A stretch of 56,200 nucleotides of DNA, from positions 1 to 56,200 of the forward strand of contig NZ_KQ949111.1 of assembly GCF_001514305.1 (NCBI RefSeq), read 5' to 3'. Each line of letters opens with the position of its first letter. Position 1 is the first letter of the stretch. The notes beneath the pieces were generated by a model. It worked only from the letters and a program-made list of their open reading frames with translations. It was not told the origin of the DNA and searched no databases. This DNA is from Streptomyces dysideae. GTDB taxonomy: Bacteria > Actinomycetota > Actinomycetes > Streptomycetales > Streptomycetaceae. The position numbers and the translations under genes are program-made. Below, piece after piece: positions 1 to 8,670 of this stretch.

Positions 1-91
1 GTCCCCGGGGCGTTGTTCCCATGTGCCCCGGGGCACTCCGGTTAAACGAGGCGTTTCGTCGCGGCACGACGTACACTGGTCGGTCCACCGC

Positions 92-120
92 AGGCCGGCT
101 CCCTTAGTGGGAGCCGGCCT
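92..120. terminator. Perfect hairpin upstream of the HAD gene
   Basis: Arms of 12 nt (92-103 and 109-120) pair perfectly around the loop TTAGT. No T-run follows, but the stem is strong and lies just before the ribosome binding site of the next gene. It probably ends transcription of a gene left of the window; it could also act as a leader structure. A 14-bp perfect palindrome also lies at 23-36. Confidence 0.55.
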
Positions 121-147
121 GATCGTCCCTCAAGGAGGTGCGCCAGG

Positions 148-843
148 ATGACCAGTACGGTCCCCGCGCTCGGAACCCGTACGGGCGAAGGCTCTGCCCT
201 GCAGGCCGTGCTCCTCGACATGGACGGAACCCTGGTGGACACGGAGGGTTTCTGGTGGGACGTCGAGGTCGAGATCTTCGCCGGCCTCGGTCACACCCTT
301 GACGACTCCTGGCGCCATGTCGTGGTCGGCGGCCCGATGACCCGCAGCGCGGGGTTCCTGATCGAGGCCACCGGCGCCGACGTCACCCTGCCCGAGCTCA
401 CCGTGCTGCTCAACCAGGGCTTCGAGGACCGCATCGACCGCGCCCTGCCGCTGATGCCGGGGGCCGCCCGGTTGCTGACCGAGCTGGTCGAGTACGAGGT
501 CCCGACGGCCCTGGTCTCCGCCTCACACCGGCGCATCATCGACCGGGTCCTCACCTCGCTCGGCACCCAGCACTTCGCGCTGACGGTCGCCGGTGACGAG
601 GTGCCGCGCACCAAGCCGCACCCGGACCCGTATCTGTTCGCCGCGGCCGGGCTCGGCGTCGATCCGGCCAGGTGCGCGGTCGTCGAGGACACCGCGACCG
701 GCGTCGCGGCGGCCGAGGCCGCGGGCTGCCATGTGGTGGCGGTGCCCTCGGTGGCGCCGATCTCCCCGGCCGCCCGGCGGACCGTCGTGCCGTCGCTCGA
801 ACAGGTCGATCTGGCATTTCTGCGCGGGCTGATGTCGATCTGA
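148..843 (+). CDS. HAD-superfamily hydrolase (beta-phosphoglucomutase-like phosphatase)
   Basis: This is a cytoplasmic 231-residue HAD phosphatase or phosphomutase. The nucleophile motif DMDGTLVDTE places the two catalytic aspartates at D24 and D26. Motif III is the lysine in RTKPHPDPY, and the acidic motif is VVEDTATGV. The cap is of the helical type between motifs I and II, and the length fits the family. The start is fixed by AAGGAGGTG about 8 nt before the ATG. The exact substrate cannot be read from sequence; sugar phosphates are the usual ones for this subgroup. It appears monocistronic, with a hairpin upstream and a 459-base gap downstream. Confidence 0.88.
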   Translation: MTSTVPALGTRTGEGSALQAVLLDMDGTLVDTEGFWWDVEVEIFAGLGHTLDDSWRHVVVGGPMTRSAGFLIEATGADVTLPELTVLLNQGFEDRIDRALPLMPGAARLLTELVEYEVPTALVSASHRRIIDRVLTSLGTQHFALTVAGDEVPRTKPHPDPYLFAAAGLGVDPARCAVVEDTATGVAAAEAAGCHVVAVPSVAPISPAARRTVVPSLEQVDLAFLRGLMSI

Positions 844-1302
844 CGGCGGCCGATGACGGAAATACGCGACGTGTTCACCCAGTGTGCAAGGCCGATAGCG
901 GGGGCATTCCGCGCCCCCGTCTCCGTACGTCTCCGAAGGAATTCGAGCCGAGCCGGATGGCTGAATTCCGGCACACACCAAGACCGTTCAGTTGGTGACG
1001 TTCGCCACTTCATGAGGGGTCGACAGGCGGTCTTTCCTGTGGCGCCAACCCTTGCTGGAGGGTTCTGAGCGCACCCTTGTGTCCCAATTAGTGGGATGCC
1101 GCACGAATCCTTCCGCTGTCGGGTTTTCGGTGTGTCCACACCCGGTTTCGCTGCGTGATGGGGGCTCAACTCCGGTGACTGCGAACCCTCCTGCTGGTGC
1201 GGACTAATCTCGTCGCGAGAACATCGCCTTTACCCCGTGGGCCGCTGCGAACACCCCCGCATGCCGGGTGCACGGACTTGACAGCTCTGGAGAAACTCGA
1301 GC
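844..1302. other. 459-bp intergenic region before the binding-protein pair
   Basis: No credible gene is seen. It holds a weak hairpin (900-905 pairing with 913-918) that may end the HAD transcript, and a small inverted repeat (1082-1086/1092-1096). The remaining sequence is presumably leader and promoter for the downstream lipoprotein gene; no convincing -10/-35 pair could be placed. Confidence 0.4.
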
Positions 1303-2907
1303 ATGAACCGCAAGACTTTGGTGCTGCCGGCCGTCGTCGGCCTGCTCGCGCCGGTGCTCGCCGCCTGTGGTGGGGCCGACGGCGGGAGCGATGGCGACGG
1401 CATCGTCGTCGGCACCACGGACCGGTTCACCGCCTCCAGCGAGGTCCCGGCCCCGCTCGACCCGGCCTACGCCTACGACGTCGGCCTCTGGAACATCCTG
1501 CGCCAGACCGTGCAGACCCTGATGATCCTGCCGAAGGGTGACGGCGCCCCGGTGCCCGAGGCCGCCGAGAGCTGCCGATTCACCGACACCGGCAGCGAGC
1601 GTTACGCCTGCACCCTGCGCGAGGGCCTGAAGTTCGCGAACGGCGACGACGTCACCGCGGCCGACGTGAAGTACTCCATCGACCGCGCCATCAAGATCAA
1701 CGCCGACACCGGCCTGGTCTCCGCCCTGCTCTCCACCCTCGACACCGTGGAGACCCAGGGCGACCGCGAGGTGATCTTCCACCTCAACACCGCCGACGCC
1801 ACCTTCCCGTACAAGCTGACCACCTCGGTCGCGGGCATCGTCAACCCGGACGACTACCCCAAGGACAAGCTGCGCGACGGCTTCCACATCGACGGCTCCG
1901 GCCCGTACACGTTCCAGGCCGAGGAGAAGGACGGCGTCCTCGTCAACTCCGTGTTCACCAAGAACCCCAACTACAAGGGGAGTCTGGAGGTGAACAACGA
2001 CAAGGTCGAGCTGCGTGCCTTCACCAGCGCCGAGGACATGGGCACCGCCCTCGAGAAGGGCGACATCGACGTGATGACGCGCACCATGTCGCCGGAGCAG
2101 ATCCAGAAGCTCTCAGCCGACTCGGACGACAGCATCGGCCTCGTCGAGATGGCCGGCCTGGAGATCCGCTACCTGGGCTTCGACACCGACGCCCCGACCG
2201 TGAAGGCCAAGGCCGTCCGCCAGGCGATGGCCCAGGTCATCAACCGCAGCGAACTCGTCTCCAAGGTCTACGGCACCCAGGCCGAGCCGCTGTACTCGCT
2301 GGTCCCGGCCACCATCACCGGCCACTCCAACGCCTTCTTCAACAAGTACGGCGACCCGAGCGTGGCCAAGGCCAAGTCCCTGCTGACCCGGACCGGCATC
2401 ACCACGCCGGTGAAGCTGACGCTGCACTACACGACCGACCACTACGGTCCGGCCACCAAGGAGGAGTTCGAGGTCCTCAAGAAGCAGCTCGACGGCAGCG
2501 GTCTGTTCGACGTCACCATCAAGGGCGAGCCCTGGGACACCTTCCGCCCGGCCGAGAAGAAGGGCGACTATGAGGTCTACGGCATGGGCTGGTTCCCGGA
2601 CTTCACGGACGCCGACAACTTCCTCGCGCCGTTCCTCGACAAGGACAACACCCTCCGTTCGCCGTACGCCAACAGCCGGATCCGCAACACCCTCATCCCG
2701 GAGTCCCGCCGCGAGGCCGACCGGCTGTCCGCGTCGACCAGCCTGACGGACATCCAGGACATCGTCGCCGAGGACGTACCCGTGCTGCCCCTGTGGCAGG
2801 GCAAGCAGTACATCGCGGCCCGCGGCGACGTGACGGGCACCGCGTACGCGCTCAACTCCTCCTCGACTCTTCAGTTGTGGGAACTCGGCCGTGGCGTGAG
2901 CGGCTGA
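1303..2907 (+). CDS. ABC transporter substrate-binding lipoprotein, family 5 (oligopeptide type)
   Basis: A 534-residue extracytoplasmic solute-binding protein of the DppA/OppA (SBP_bac_5) family. The N-terminus is a lipoprotein signal with lipobox LAAC, giving lipidation at Cys22. The typical core motif FANGDDVTAADVKYSIDRA is present around residue 110, and the length is normal. The start is the ATG behind a GGAGA-type site. No permease or ATPase genes accompany it, so it either feeds a transporter encoded elsewhere or has a signalling role. The next gene is a clear paralogue in the same orientation, 69 nt away. The ligand is unknown; peptides are the family default. Confidence 0.88.
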   Translation: MNRKTLVLPAVVGLLAPVLAACGGADGGSDGDGIVVGTTDRFTASSEVPAPLDPAYAYDVGLWNILRQTVQTLMILPKGDGAPVPEAAESCRFTDTGSERYACTLREGLKFANGDDVTAADVKYSIDRAIKINADTGLVSALLSTLDTVETQGDREVIFHLNTADATFPYKLTTSVAGIVNPDDYPKDKLRDGFHIDGSGPYTFQAEEKDGVLVNSVFTKNPNYKGSLEVNNDKVELRAFTSAEDMGTALEKGDIDVMTRTMSPEQIQKLSADSDDSIGLVEMAGLEIRYLGFDTDAPTVKAKAVRQAMAQVINRSELVSKVYGTQAEPLYSLVPATITGHSNAFFNKYGDPSVAKAKSLLTRTGITTPVKLTLHYTTDHYGPATKEEFEVLKKQLDGSGLFDVTIKGEPWDTFRPAEKKGDYEVYGMGWFPDFTDADNFLAPFLDKDNTLRSPYANSRIRNTLIPESRREADRLSASTSLTDIQDIVAEDVPVLPLWQGKQYIAARGDVTGTAYALNSSSTLQLWELGRGVSG

Positions 2908-2976
2908 GGTCTCCCTGCCCGGGGTCCGGGACGACGGCTCCGGGGTTCTTCGAAACCGACGACAAGGCACTCGCAA

Positions 2977-4557
2977 GTGAATATCCGTAACCAGTGGCCG
3001 GTCCTGCCCGTCGTGGCAGGGCTGGCCACCGGCCTGCTGACCGGCTGCGGCACCCAATCCGGTGACTCCGAGGGGACCGGTTCCTCGGTGGTGATGGGGA
3101 TGTCCGACGACGTCCTGGCCACCGACCCCGCCTCCGGCTACGACCCCGGCTCCTGGCTGTTGTTCAACAACGTCTTCCAGTCGCTGCTCAGCTTCCCCAA
3201 GGGCGTCACCGAGCCGCAGCCCGAGGCCGCCGAACAGTGCGTCTTCACCGACACGTCGACCAAGGTCTACAAGTGCACCCTGAAGGACGGCCTGAAGTTC
3301 AGTAACGGTGACGCGCTCACCTCGGAGGACGTCAAGTTCTCCTTCGACCGCATGCTGAAGATCAACGACGAGTCCGGCCCGGCGATCATGTTCCCCATGC
3401 TCGACAAGGTCGAGGCGCCGGACGACAAGACGGTCGTCTTCAAGCTCAACACCCCGGACGCCACCTTCCCGAGCAAGGTAGCCTCGGGCGCCGGCTCCAT
3501 CGTCGACCAGCAGAGCTACGACGCCAACGGCCTCCGCAAGGACGGCGAGGCGGTCGGCTCCGGCCCCTACAAGCTGGACTCGTTCACCGAGGACGAGGCC
3601 GTCTTCTCGGTCAACGAGCACTACAAGGGCACCGCCGAACCGCAGAACTCCGGCGTGACGCTGAAGTTCTTCCACGGCGACCAGAGCGCCCTGAAGGAGG
3701 CCCTGCTCGACAGCAAGGTCGACATCGCCTACCGCGGTCTCACCTCGAGCGACATCACCGACATCCAGAACGGCTCGCCCGACTCCGGTGTCGAGGTCGT
3801 CGAGGGCACCAGCGCCGAGGTCCAGCACCTGGTCTTCAACATGGACGACCCGGTCGCAGGAAAGGCCGGTGTCCGCAAGGCCATCGCCCACCTGATCGAC
3901 CGCGACGCCCTCATCAAGGACGTCTACCAGGGCACGGCCACCCCGCTGTACTCGATCATCCCGGCGGGCATCGCGGGCCACAACACGGCCTTCTTCGACA
4001 CCTACGGCGCCCGCCCCTCCAAGGCCAAGGCCGCCGCCGCCCTCGCGGCCGACGGCGTCACCGGCAAGGTCAAGCTGACCCTCTGGTCGACCCCGTCCCG
4101 CTACGGGCCGGCCACCGACCAGGAGCTGAAGACGATCGCCGAACAGCTCAACGCCAGCGGCCTGTTCGAGGCCGACGTGCAGTCCGTCGCCTTCGACCAG
4201 TACGAGAAGGACATCGCCGACGGCAAGTACGGCGTGTACGTGAAGGGTTGGATCCCGGACTACCCGGACGCCGACAACTTCACGGCCCCCTTCTTCGGCA
4301 AGGGCAACGTGCTGAGCAACAACTACAGCAACCACTCCATCACCGGCACGCTCATCCCGCGCACCGCCGCCCAGAGCGACCGCGCCGCGACCGACGACGA
4401 CTTCGGCCGGCTCCAGGACATCGTCGCCGAGGAACTCCCCGTACTGCCGGTCTGGCAGGCCAAGCAGTACGCGGTCGTCCGGGACGACGTGTACGGCCTG
4501 GAGTACTGCCTCGACGCCTCGACGGTGTTCCGCTTCTGGGAACTCAGCAAGGCCTGA
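2977..4557 (+). CDS. ABC transporter substrate-binding lipoprotein, family 5 (paralogue of the preceding gene)
   Basis: A 526-residue family-5 solute-binding lipoprotein. The signal peptide ends in lipobox LTGC with lipidated Cys24. It parallels the preceding protein along its length, for example FSNGDALTSEDVKFSFDRM, the segment PDYPDADNFTAPFFGKGN against PDFTDADNFLAPFLDKDN, and a shared C-terminal VLPVWQAKQY-type stretch. The pair therefore arose by tandem duplication followed by marked divergence. The start is taken at GTG 2977, which puts the signal peptide in frame. A long bidirectional terminator follows at once. No membrane or ATPase partner is nearby. Confidence 0.86.
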   Translation: MNIRNQWPVLPVVAGLATGLLTGCGTQSGDSEGTGSSVVMGMSDDVLATDPASGYDPGSWLLFNNVFQSLLSFPKGVTEPQPEAAEQCVFTDTSTKVYKCTLKDGLKFSNGDALTSEDVKFSFDRMLKINDESGPAIMFPMLDKVEAPDDKTVVFKLNTPDATFPSKVASGAGSIVDQQSYDANGLRKDGEAVGSGPYKLDSFTEDEAVFSVNEHYKGTAEPQNSGVTLKFFHGDQSALKEALLDSKVDIAYRGLTSSDITDIQNGSPDSGVEVVEGTSAEVQHLVFNMDDPVAGKAGVRKAIAHLIDRDALIKDVYQGTATPLYSIIPAGIAGHNTAFFDTYGARPSKAKAAAALAADGVTGKVKLTLWSTPSRYGPATDQELKTIAEQLNASGLFEADVQSVAFDQYEKDIADGKYGVYVKGWIPDYPDADNFTAPFFGKGNVLSNNYSNHSITGTLIPRTAAQSDRAATDDDFGRLQDIVAEELPVLPVWQAKQYAVVRDDVYGLEYCLDASTVFRFWELSKA

Positions 4558-4559
4558 CC

Positions 4560-4606
4560 GTGAGCGGTTCGCTGTACGACACACCGTCGTACGGCGAACC
4601 GCTCAC
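4560..4606. terminator. 21-bp stem terminator between convergent genes
   Basis: Left arm 4560-4580 and right arm 4586-4606 pair over 21 bp with one G-U pair and a 5-nt loop. It sits between the stop of the binding protein gene and the stop of the convergent response regulator, so it probably serves both strands. Confidence 0.85.
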
Positions 4607-4616
4607 CGCCGGTTGC

Positions 4617-5288
4617 TCACTGTGCGCCGGGACGCACCAGCCCGCTCTCGTACGCGTACACCGCGGCCTGCACCCGGTCGCGCAGCCCCAGCTTGGTGAG
4701 GACGTGCCCGACATGGGTCTTCACCGTGGTCTCGCTGACGAACAGGTCGGCGGCGATCTCGGCGTTGGACAGCCCACGCGCCACCAGCTTCAGCACCTCC
4801 ACCTCACGCTCGGTCAGCGTGTGCAGGGTGTCCGGAACCGGCTCGTCGCCGGACGGCAGATGCGTGGCGTACTTGTCGAGCAGCCGACGCGTGATGCTCG
4901 GCGCGAGCATCGCCTCACCGGCGGCCACCACGCGAATGGCCTGTACGAGCTCATTGGCCGGGGCGTCCTTCAGCAGGAACCCGCTGGCGCCCGCCTTGAG
5001 CGCCTCCACCACGTACTCGTCGAGGTCGAAGGTGGTCAGCACCAGCACCTTCGCCGGGCCGTCCCGCCCCGGCCCGGTGATCTGCCGGGTCGCCTCCACC
5101 CCGTCCATCCGCGGCATGCGGATGTCCATCAGAACCACGTCGGGCTGCAGGGCCCGCACCTGGTCGAGAGCCTGGAGGCCGTCTCCGGCCTCGCCCACGA
5201 CCGCGATGTCCTGCTCGGCCTCCAGAATCATCCGGAAGCCGGTGCGCAGCAGCGGCTGGTCGTCGACCAGTAGGACGCGGATGGCCAC
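4617..5288 (-). CDS. NarL/LuxR-family response regulator (orphan)
   Basis: A 223-residue two-component response regulator. The receiver domain (1-120) shows the acidic pair D9/D10, phosphoacceptor D55 in VVLMDIRMPRMDG, and the LKDAP lysine. The C-terminal LuxR helix-turn-helix runs from LTEREVEVLKLVARG to TVKTHVGHVLTKL. A GTG start at 5288 is chosen because AAGGAG lies 7-8 nt before it and the receiver fold begins immediately after. The reading frame extends further upstream but without a binding site. No histidine kinase gene is in the window. It lies 14 nt downstream of the RecB-like nuclease gene on the same strand, so the two are probably cotranscribed. Confidence 0.9.
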   Translation of the reverse strand: MAIRVLLVDDQPLLRTGFRMILEAEQDIAVVGEAGDGLQALDQVRALQPDVVLMDIRMPRMDGVEATRQITGPGRDGPAKVLVLTTFDLDEYVVEALKAGASGFLLKDAPANELVQAIRVVAAGEAMLAPSITRRLLDKYATHLPSGDEPVPDTLHTLTEREVEVLKLVARGLSNAEIAADLFVSETTVKTHVGHVLTKLGLRDRVQAAVYAYESGLVRPGAQ

Positions 5289-5302
5289 GTAAGTCTCCTT
5301 CG

Positions 5303-6283
5303 CTAGTCCGGCCCCATTCTGCCCTGCGGCGCGTCGCCCGACTCGGCCGCCCTGACCGGCAGCGGATACGGCGGGGGAGTGCCGCCGAATTCCGGGCAGT
5401 GGGCCTGGTGGTCGCACCAGCCGCACAGCTTGGTGGGCCGCGGCCGCCAGTCACCCGTCTCCGTCGCCTGCCGGATCGCCTCCCACAGCGCCAGCAGCTT
5501 GCGCTCGACGCGCTCCAGGTCGGCGAGGACGGGGTCGTACGTCAGGACGTCCCCGCTGCCGAGATAGACAAGCTGCAGCCGCCGCGGCACAACGTTCTTC
5601 AGCCGCCAGACGACAAGGGCGTAGAACGTCATCTGGAACAGCGCGCCCTCGGCGTACTCGGGCCGGGGCGCCTTGCCCGTCTTGTAGTCGACGATCCGCA
5701 CCTCACCCGTGGGTGCCACGTCGACCCGGTCGATGATCCCGCGCAGCCGCAGCCCGGATTCCAGCTCGGCCTCCACGAACAGCTCGCGCTCGGCGGGCTC
5801 CAGCCGGGTCGGGTCCTCGAGGCTGAACCACCGCTCGACCAGCCGCTCGGCCTCACCGAGCCAGCGTGCCAGCCGCTCGCCGTCGGGATCGTCGGCGAAC
5901 AGCTCCACGACCTCCGGCCTGTTCTCACGCAGCCGGTCCCACTGGCCGGGGACGAGGGACTTGGCGCGGGGCGCGGTCCGCTCGGCGGCCGGGGCGTCGA
6001 AGAGCCGCTCCAGCACCGCGTGCACCAGCGTGCCCCGGGTCGCCGCCTCGCTGGGCTTCTCGGGCAGCCGGTCGATGACCCGGAACCGGTACAGCAGCGG
6101 GCACTGCATGAAGTCGCCGGCACGGGAAGGGGACAGGGAGGCGGGCGGTATGGCGGGGACGGCGGTCGGCGCCACGGCGTCATGGACCGCCCCGGACCGA
6201 CCCTGAACCGCCACCACCGGCGTTTCCACCGGCGGAACTTCGCTGCTGTGGGCCTCGGCCGCACCCTCCGTGCTCGTTTCCAT
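5303..6283 (-). CDS. RecB/AddB-like PD-(D/E)XK nuclease with Fe-S cysteines
   Basis: A 326-residue protein of the PD-(D/E)XK (Cas4/RecB C-terminal, PDDEXK_1) family. The first 50 residues are a Ser/Pro/Val-rich linker. The nuclease core shows GTLVHAVLERLF, then the catalytic aspartate in GIIDRVDV, the VDYKTGK motif, and the Q-x3-Y helix in FQMTFYALV. One cysteine in DFMQCPLLYRF plus LCGWCDHQAHC near the C-terminus gives the four cysteines that bind an iron-sulfur cluster in AddB-type nucleases. It is likely to process DNA ends; Mycobacterium has a homologue next to trmI and mpa. The start at ATG 6283 is the best methionine, but its binding site is poor. It is divergent from the M50 protease gene. 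Confidence 0.85.
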   Translation of the reverse strand: METSTEGAAEAHSSEVPPVETPVVAVQGRSGAVHDAVAPTAVPAIPPASLSPSRAGDFMQCPLLYRFRVIDRLPEKPSEAATRGTLVHAVLERLFDAPAAERTAPRAKSLVPGQWDRLRENRPEVVELFADDPDGERLARWLGEAERLVERWFSLEDPTRLEPAERELFVEAELESGLRLRGIIDRVDVAPTGEVRIVDYKTGKAPRPEYAEGALFQMTFYALVVWRLKNVVPRRLQLVYLGSGDVLTYDPVLADLERVERKLLALWEAIRQATETGDWRPRPTKLCGWCDHQAHCPEFGGTPPPYPLPVRAAESGDAPQGRMGPD

Positions 6284-6457
6284 GACCACAGACCATACGG
6301 CCCGCCACTGACAGTGACCCAGCCGCGGCCGTGACCGGTGCGACGGAGGAGGAAACACAGGGGGTGCCGGGGCGGAACGCGTGACGACGGACGCATACCA
6401 TCGACCCAGACCCTCCCGTCCGGCAGGCGCGGGAGACGCATCGAACGAGGGGACACC

Positions 6458-8632
6458 GTGGACGAGAGCGGCGGGAGCGGGCAGCCGCGGTCCGGCACCG
6501 ACGAGTCGGCCGAGCGCCGGACGGCCCGAGTGACCCCGGGCCCCGACGACCCCACGCCCGCCCCGGCCGACGAACACGCCACGGACCCACGCCGGTCCAC
6601 CCTCGACGACACCGCGCCGCACGAGACGCCGGGCAAGCCCGACACCGCCGCCGACGCTGCCCTGCGACAGCCCTCGAACGGCTCCGCAGACCCTGTCGTG
6701 GGCCCGGCCGCCCCGGCGACGGCCTCGGGTGCCGAACTCGACGGTGCCGCGCCCCGGCAGAGCTCGAGCGACGCGACCGACGGCGGTGAGGTTGGGCAGA
6801 GCCCGGTCGGCCGTGCCGGAGGCGAGGCGCCCTGGCCGAGTCCGGCCGGCCATGCCGAGGGGGAGACGTCCCGGCAGGACGCGACCGGTTCCGACGACAG
6901 CTTCACGGACCCGCAGGATGCGGCCGGGGCCGGGGCCGGGGCCCAGCAGGGTGGCGGCGATGCCGCGCACCCGGTATCCGAGGACCCCCCGCTCACCGAC
7001 GCCGACCCCGATGGCGCCGAACTCGGTCGTCCCGCCGACGACCCCGCCGGCGACGCGGGCCACGCCGCAAACAGCACCGGCCTCCCCGAGGGCGACAGCC
7101 CGTCGCCGCCCGCCTCCGACTCGGCCGACCGTAAAGCGTCCCATGCCGACGCCGACGCCGACGCCGACGCCCGTGCCGCAGGGCAGGGCCCTGACTTGGG
7201 CAAGCGTCTGCCCTCCCCTGCCGCCGACGCCGGTGCCCGTGCCGCCGGGCAGGTCCCGGACTCGGGTGAGCGTCTGCCCTCCCCTGCCGCCGACGCCGGT
7301 GCCCGTGCCGCCGGGCAGGTCCCCGACTCGGCCGAGCGTCCGGCCCGCCCCGCCCCCGCCGCCCCCGACCACCCGGCCGAGAGCCGGCCGACCAACCCCG
7401 CGCCCCAGCCCCCGGTCGATCACCGCACCCTCGCGCAGTCCGGGGTGACCAAGGGGCGTCCGCCTAGGCGGCCCCAGGAGTCGTCGCGGGGTGGGCTGCT
7501 GATGGGGCGGCCGTTCGGGGTGCCCGTCTATGTCGCGCCCAGCTGGTTTCTCGTCGCCGCGCTGATCACCTGGGTGTTCGGCGGACAGCTGGACCGCGTG
7601 CTGCCCGAGCTCGGTGCCGCCCGCTATCTCGTCTCCCTCTTCTTCGCGGTCGCCTTCTACGCCTCCGTGCTCGTCCACGAGCTCGCTCACACCGTCGCGG
7701 CCCTGCGCTTCAAGCTGCCCGTCCGCCGGATCCAGCTCCAGTTCTTCGGCGGCGTCTCCGAGATCGAGAAGGAGTCCGACACCCCGGGCCGCGAGTTCGT
7801 GCTGGCCTTCGTCGGACCGCTGCTGTCACTGGTCCTCGCCGGCGTCTTCTACCTCGCCCTGCAGACCGTCGAACCCGGCACCGTCCCCGGCGTCCTGCTG
7901 GCCGGCCTGATGATCTCCAACCTCATCGTGGCCGCCTTCAACCTGCTCCCCGGCCTGCCCCTCGACGGCGGTCGTATGCTCCGCGCCATCGTTTGGAAGA
8001 TCACCGGCAAGCCGATGAGCGGCACCATCGCCGCCGCCTGGGTCGGCCGCGCGCTCGCCGTCTCCGTCCTCATCGGGCTCCCGCTGCTCACCCAGTCCGG
8101 CGCCCTGGGCTCCGACGCCGTCGACAACGTCGGCATGGACACCGTCATGGACGCCCTGCTCGCCGCCATCCTCGCCGCGATCATCTGGACCGGCGCCGGC
8201 AACAGCCTCCGCATGGCCCGGCTGCGCGAACACCTGCCCGAACTGCGCGCCCGCACCCTCACCCGCCGTGCCGTCCCGGTCGAGACCGACACCCCTCTCT
8301 CCGAGGCCCTGCGCCGTGCCAACGCCGCCGGTGCCCGTGCCCTGGTCGTCGTCGACGCCGACGGCAACCCCCTCTCCCTGGTCCGCGAGGCCGCCATCGT
8401 CGGCGTACCGGAACACCGCCGCCCCTGGGTCGCCGTCGGCGGCCTCGCCCAGGACCTCACCGAGGGCATGCGCGTCTCGGTGGAGCTCTCGGGGGAGGAC
8501 CTCCTCGATGCCCTCCGCGCCGCCCCCGCCAGCGAGTACCTGGTCGTCGAGGAGACCGGCGAGATCTACGGCGTCCTGTCCGCCGCCGACGTCGAGCGCG
8601 CCTTCGTGAAGGCCATGGCCAGGCCGTCCTAG
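6458..8632 (+). CDS. Site-2 protease (M50) with CBS domains and a 350-residue disordered N-terminus
   Basis: A 724-residue membrane metalloprotease. Residues 1-350 are Asp/Ala/Pro/Gly-rich and apparently disordered, with a 22-residue tandem repeat. The M50 core follows: a GRPFGVPVYVAPSW entry, transmembrane helices, the zinc site HELAH (H407, E408, H411) and the LDGG motif at 502-505 that supplies the third ligand. Two CBS-like segments complete the C-terminus. The family cleaves proteins within the membrane, often anti-sigma factors, and CBS domains usually sense adenine nucleotides. The GTG start at 6458 has GAGGGG 5 nt upstream. The length is nearly double the usual 380 residues because of the N-terminal extension. 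Confidence 0.87.
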   Translation: MDESGGSGQPRSGTDESAERRTARVTPGPDDPTPAPADEHATDPRRSTLDDTAPHETPGKPDTAADAALRQPSNGSADPVVGPAAPATASGAELDGAAPRQSSSDATDGGEVGQSPVGRAGGEAPWPSPAGHAEGETSRQDATGSDDSFTDPQDAAGAGAGAQQGGGDAAHPVSEDPPLTDADPDGAELGRPADDPAGDAGHAANSTGLPEGDSPSPPASDSADRKASHADADADADARAAGQGPDLGKRLPSPAADAGARAAGQVPDSGERLPSPAADAGARAAGQVPDSAERPARPAPAAPDHPAESRPTNPAPQPPVDHRTLAQSGVTKGRPPRRPQESSRGGLLMGRPFGVPVYVAPSWFLVAALITWVFGGQLDRVLPELGAARYLVSLFFAVAFYASVLVHELAHTVAALRFKLPVRRIQLQFFGGVSEIEKESDTPGREFVLAFVGPLLSLVLAGVFYLALQTVEPGTVPGVLLAGLMISNLIVAAFNLLPGLPLDGGRMLRAIVWKITGKPMSGTIAAAWVGRALAVSVLIGLPLLTQSGALGSDAVDNVGMDTVMDALLAAILAAIIWTGAGNSLRMARLREHLPELRARTLTRRAVPVETDTPLSEALRRANAAGARALVVVDADGNPLSLVREAAIVGVPEHRRPWVAVGGLAQDLTEGMRVSVELSGEDLLDALRAAPASEYLVVEETGEIYGVLSAADVERAFVKAMARPS
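7171..7340 (+). repeat. 66-bp tandem repeat coding for 22-residue units
   Basis: Copies begin at 7171, 7237 and 7303, the last incomplete. They encode ARAAGQVPDSGERLPSPAADAG-like units in the disordered N-terminus of the M50 protease. A run of GACGCC hexamers (Asp-Ala) precedes the first copy near 7148-7170. Confidence 0.85.
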
Positions 8633-8658
8633 TGGTCGGCGGCCCCCACAAACCCCGG

Positions 8659-8664
8659 TAGGCT
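8659..8664 (+). promoter_or_regulatory. -10 element for a leaderless trmI transcript
   Basis: TAGGCT is followed by exactly 6 nt and then the ATG of trmI, with no ribosome binding site. This spacing puts the transcription start at the A of the start codon. No clear -35 is visible. Confidence 0.55.
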
Positions 8665-8670
8665 GTTCAC

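Noticed and set aside
1278..1283. TTGACA as a -35 box before the first binding protein
   Set aside because: A -10 at normal spacing would fall inside the coding sequence after the ATG, and the hexamer overlaps the ribosome binding region.
2113..4584. 823-codon minus-strand open frame
   Set aside because: It is antisense to the two substrate-binding lipoproteins, whose signal peptides and family motifs are clear; high GC at third positions suppresses stops on the opposite strand.
5289..5426. N-terminal extension of the response regulator
   Set aside because: The receiver domain begins at GTG 5288, which has AAGGAG; the extension overlaps the upstream nuclease gene.
6338..6457. Upstream extension of the M50 protease reading frame
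   Set aside because: GTG 6458 has a good ribosome binding site; the upstream codons encode an Arg-rich stretch and overlap the divergent promoter region.
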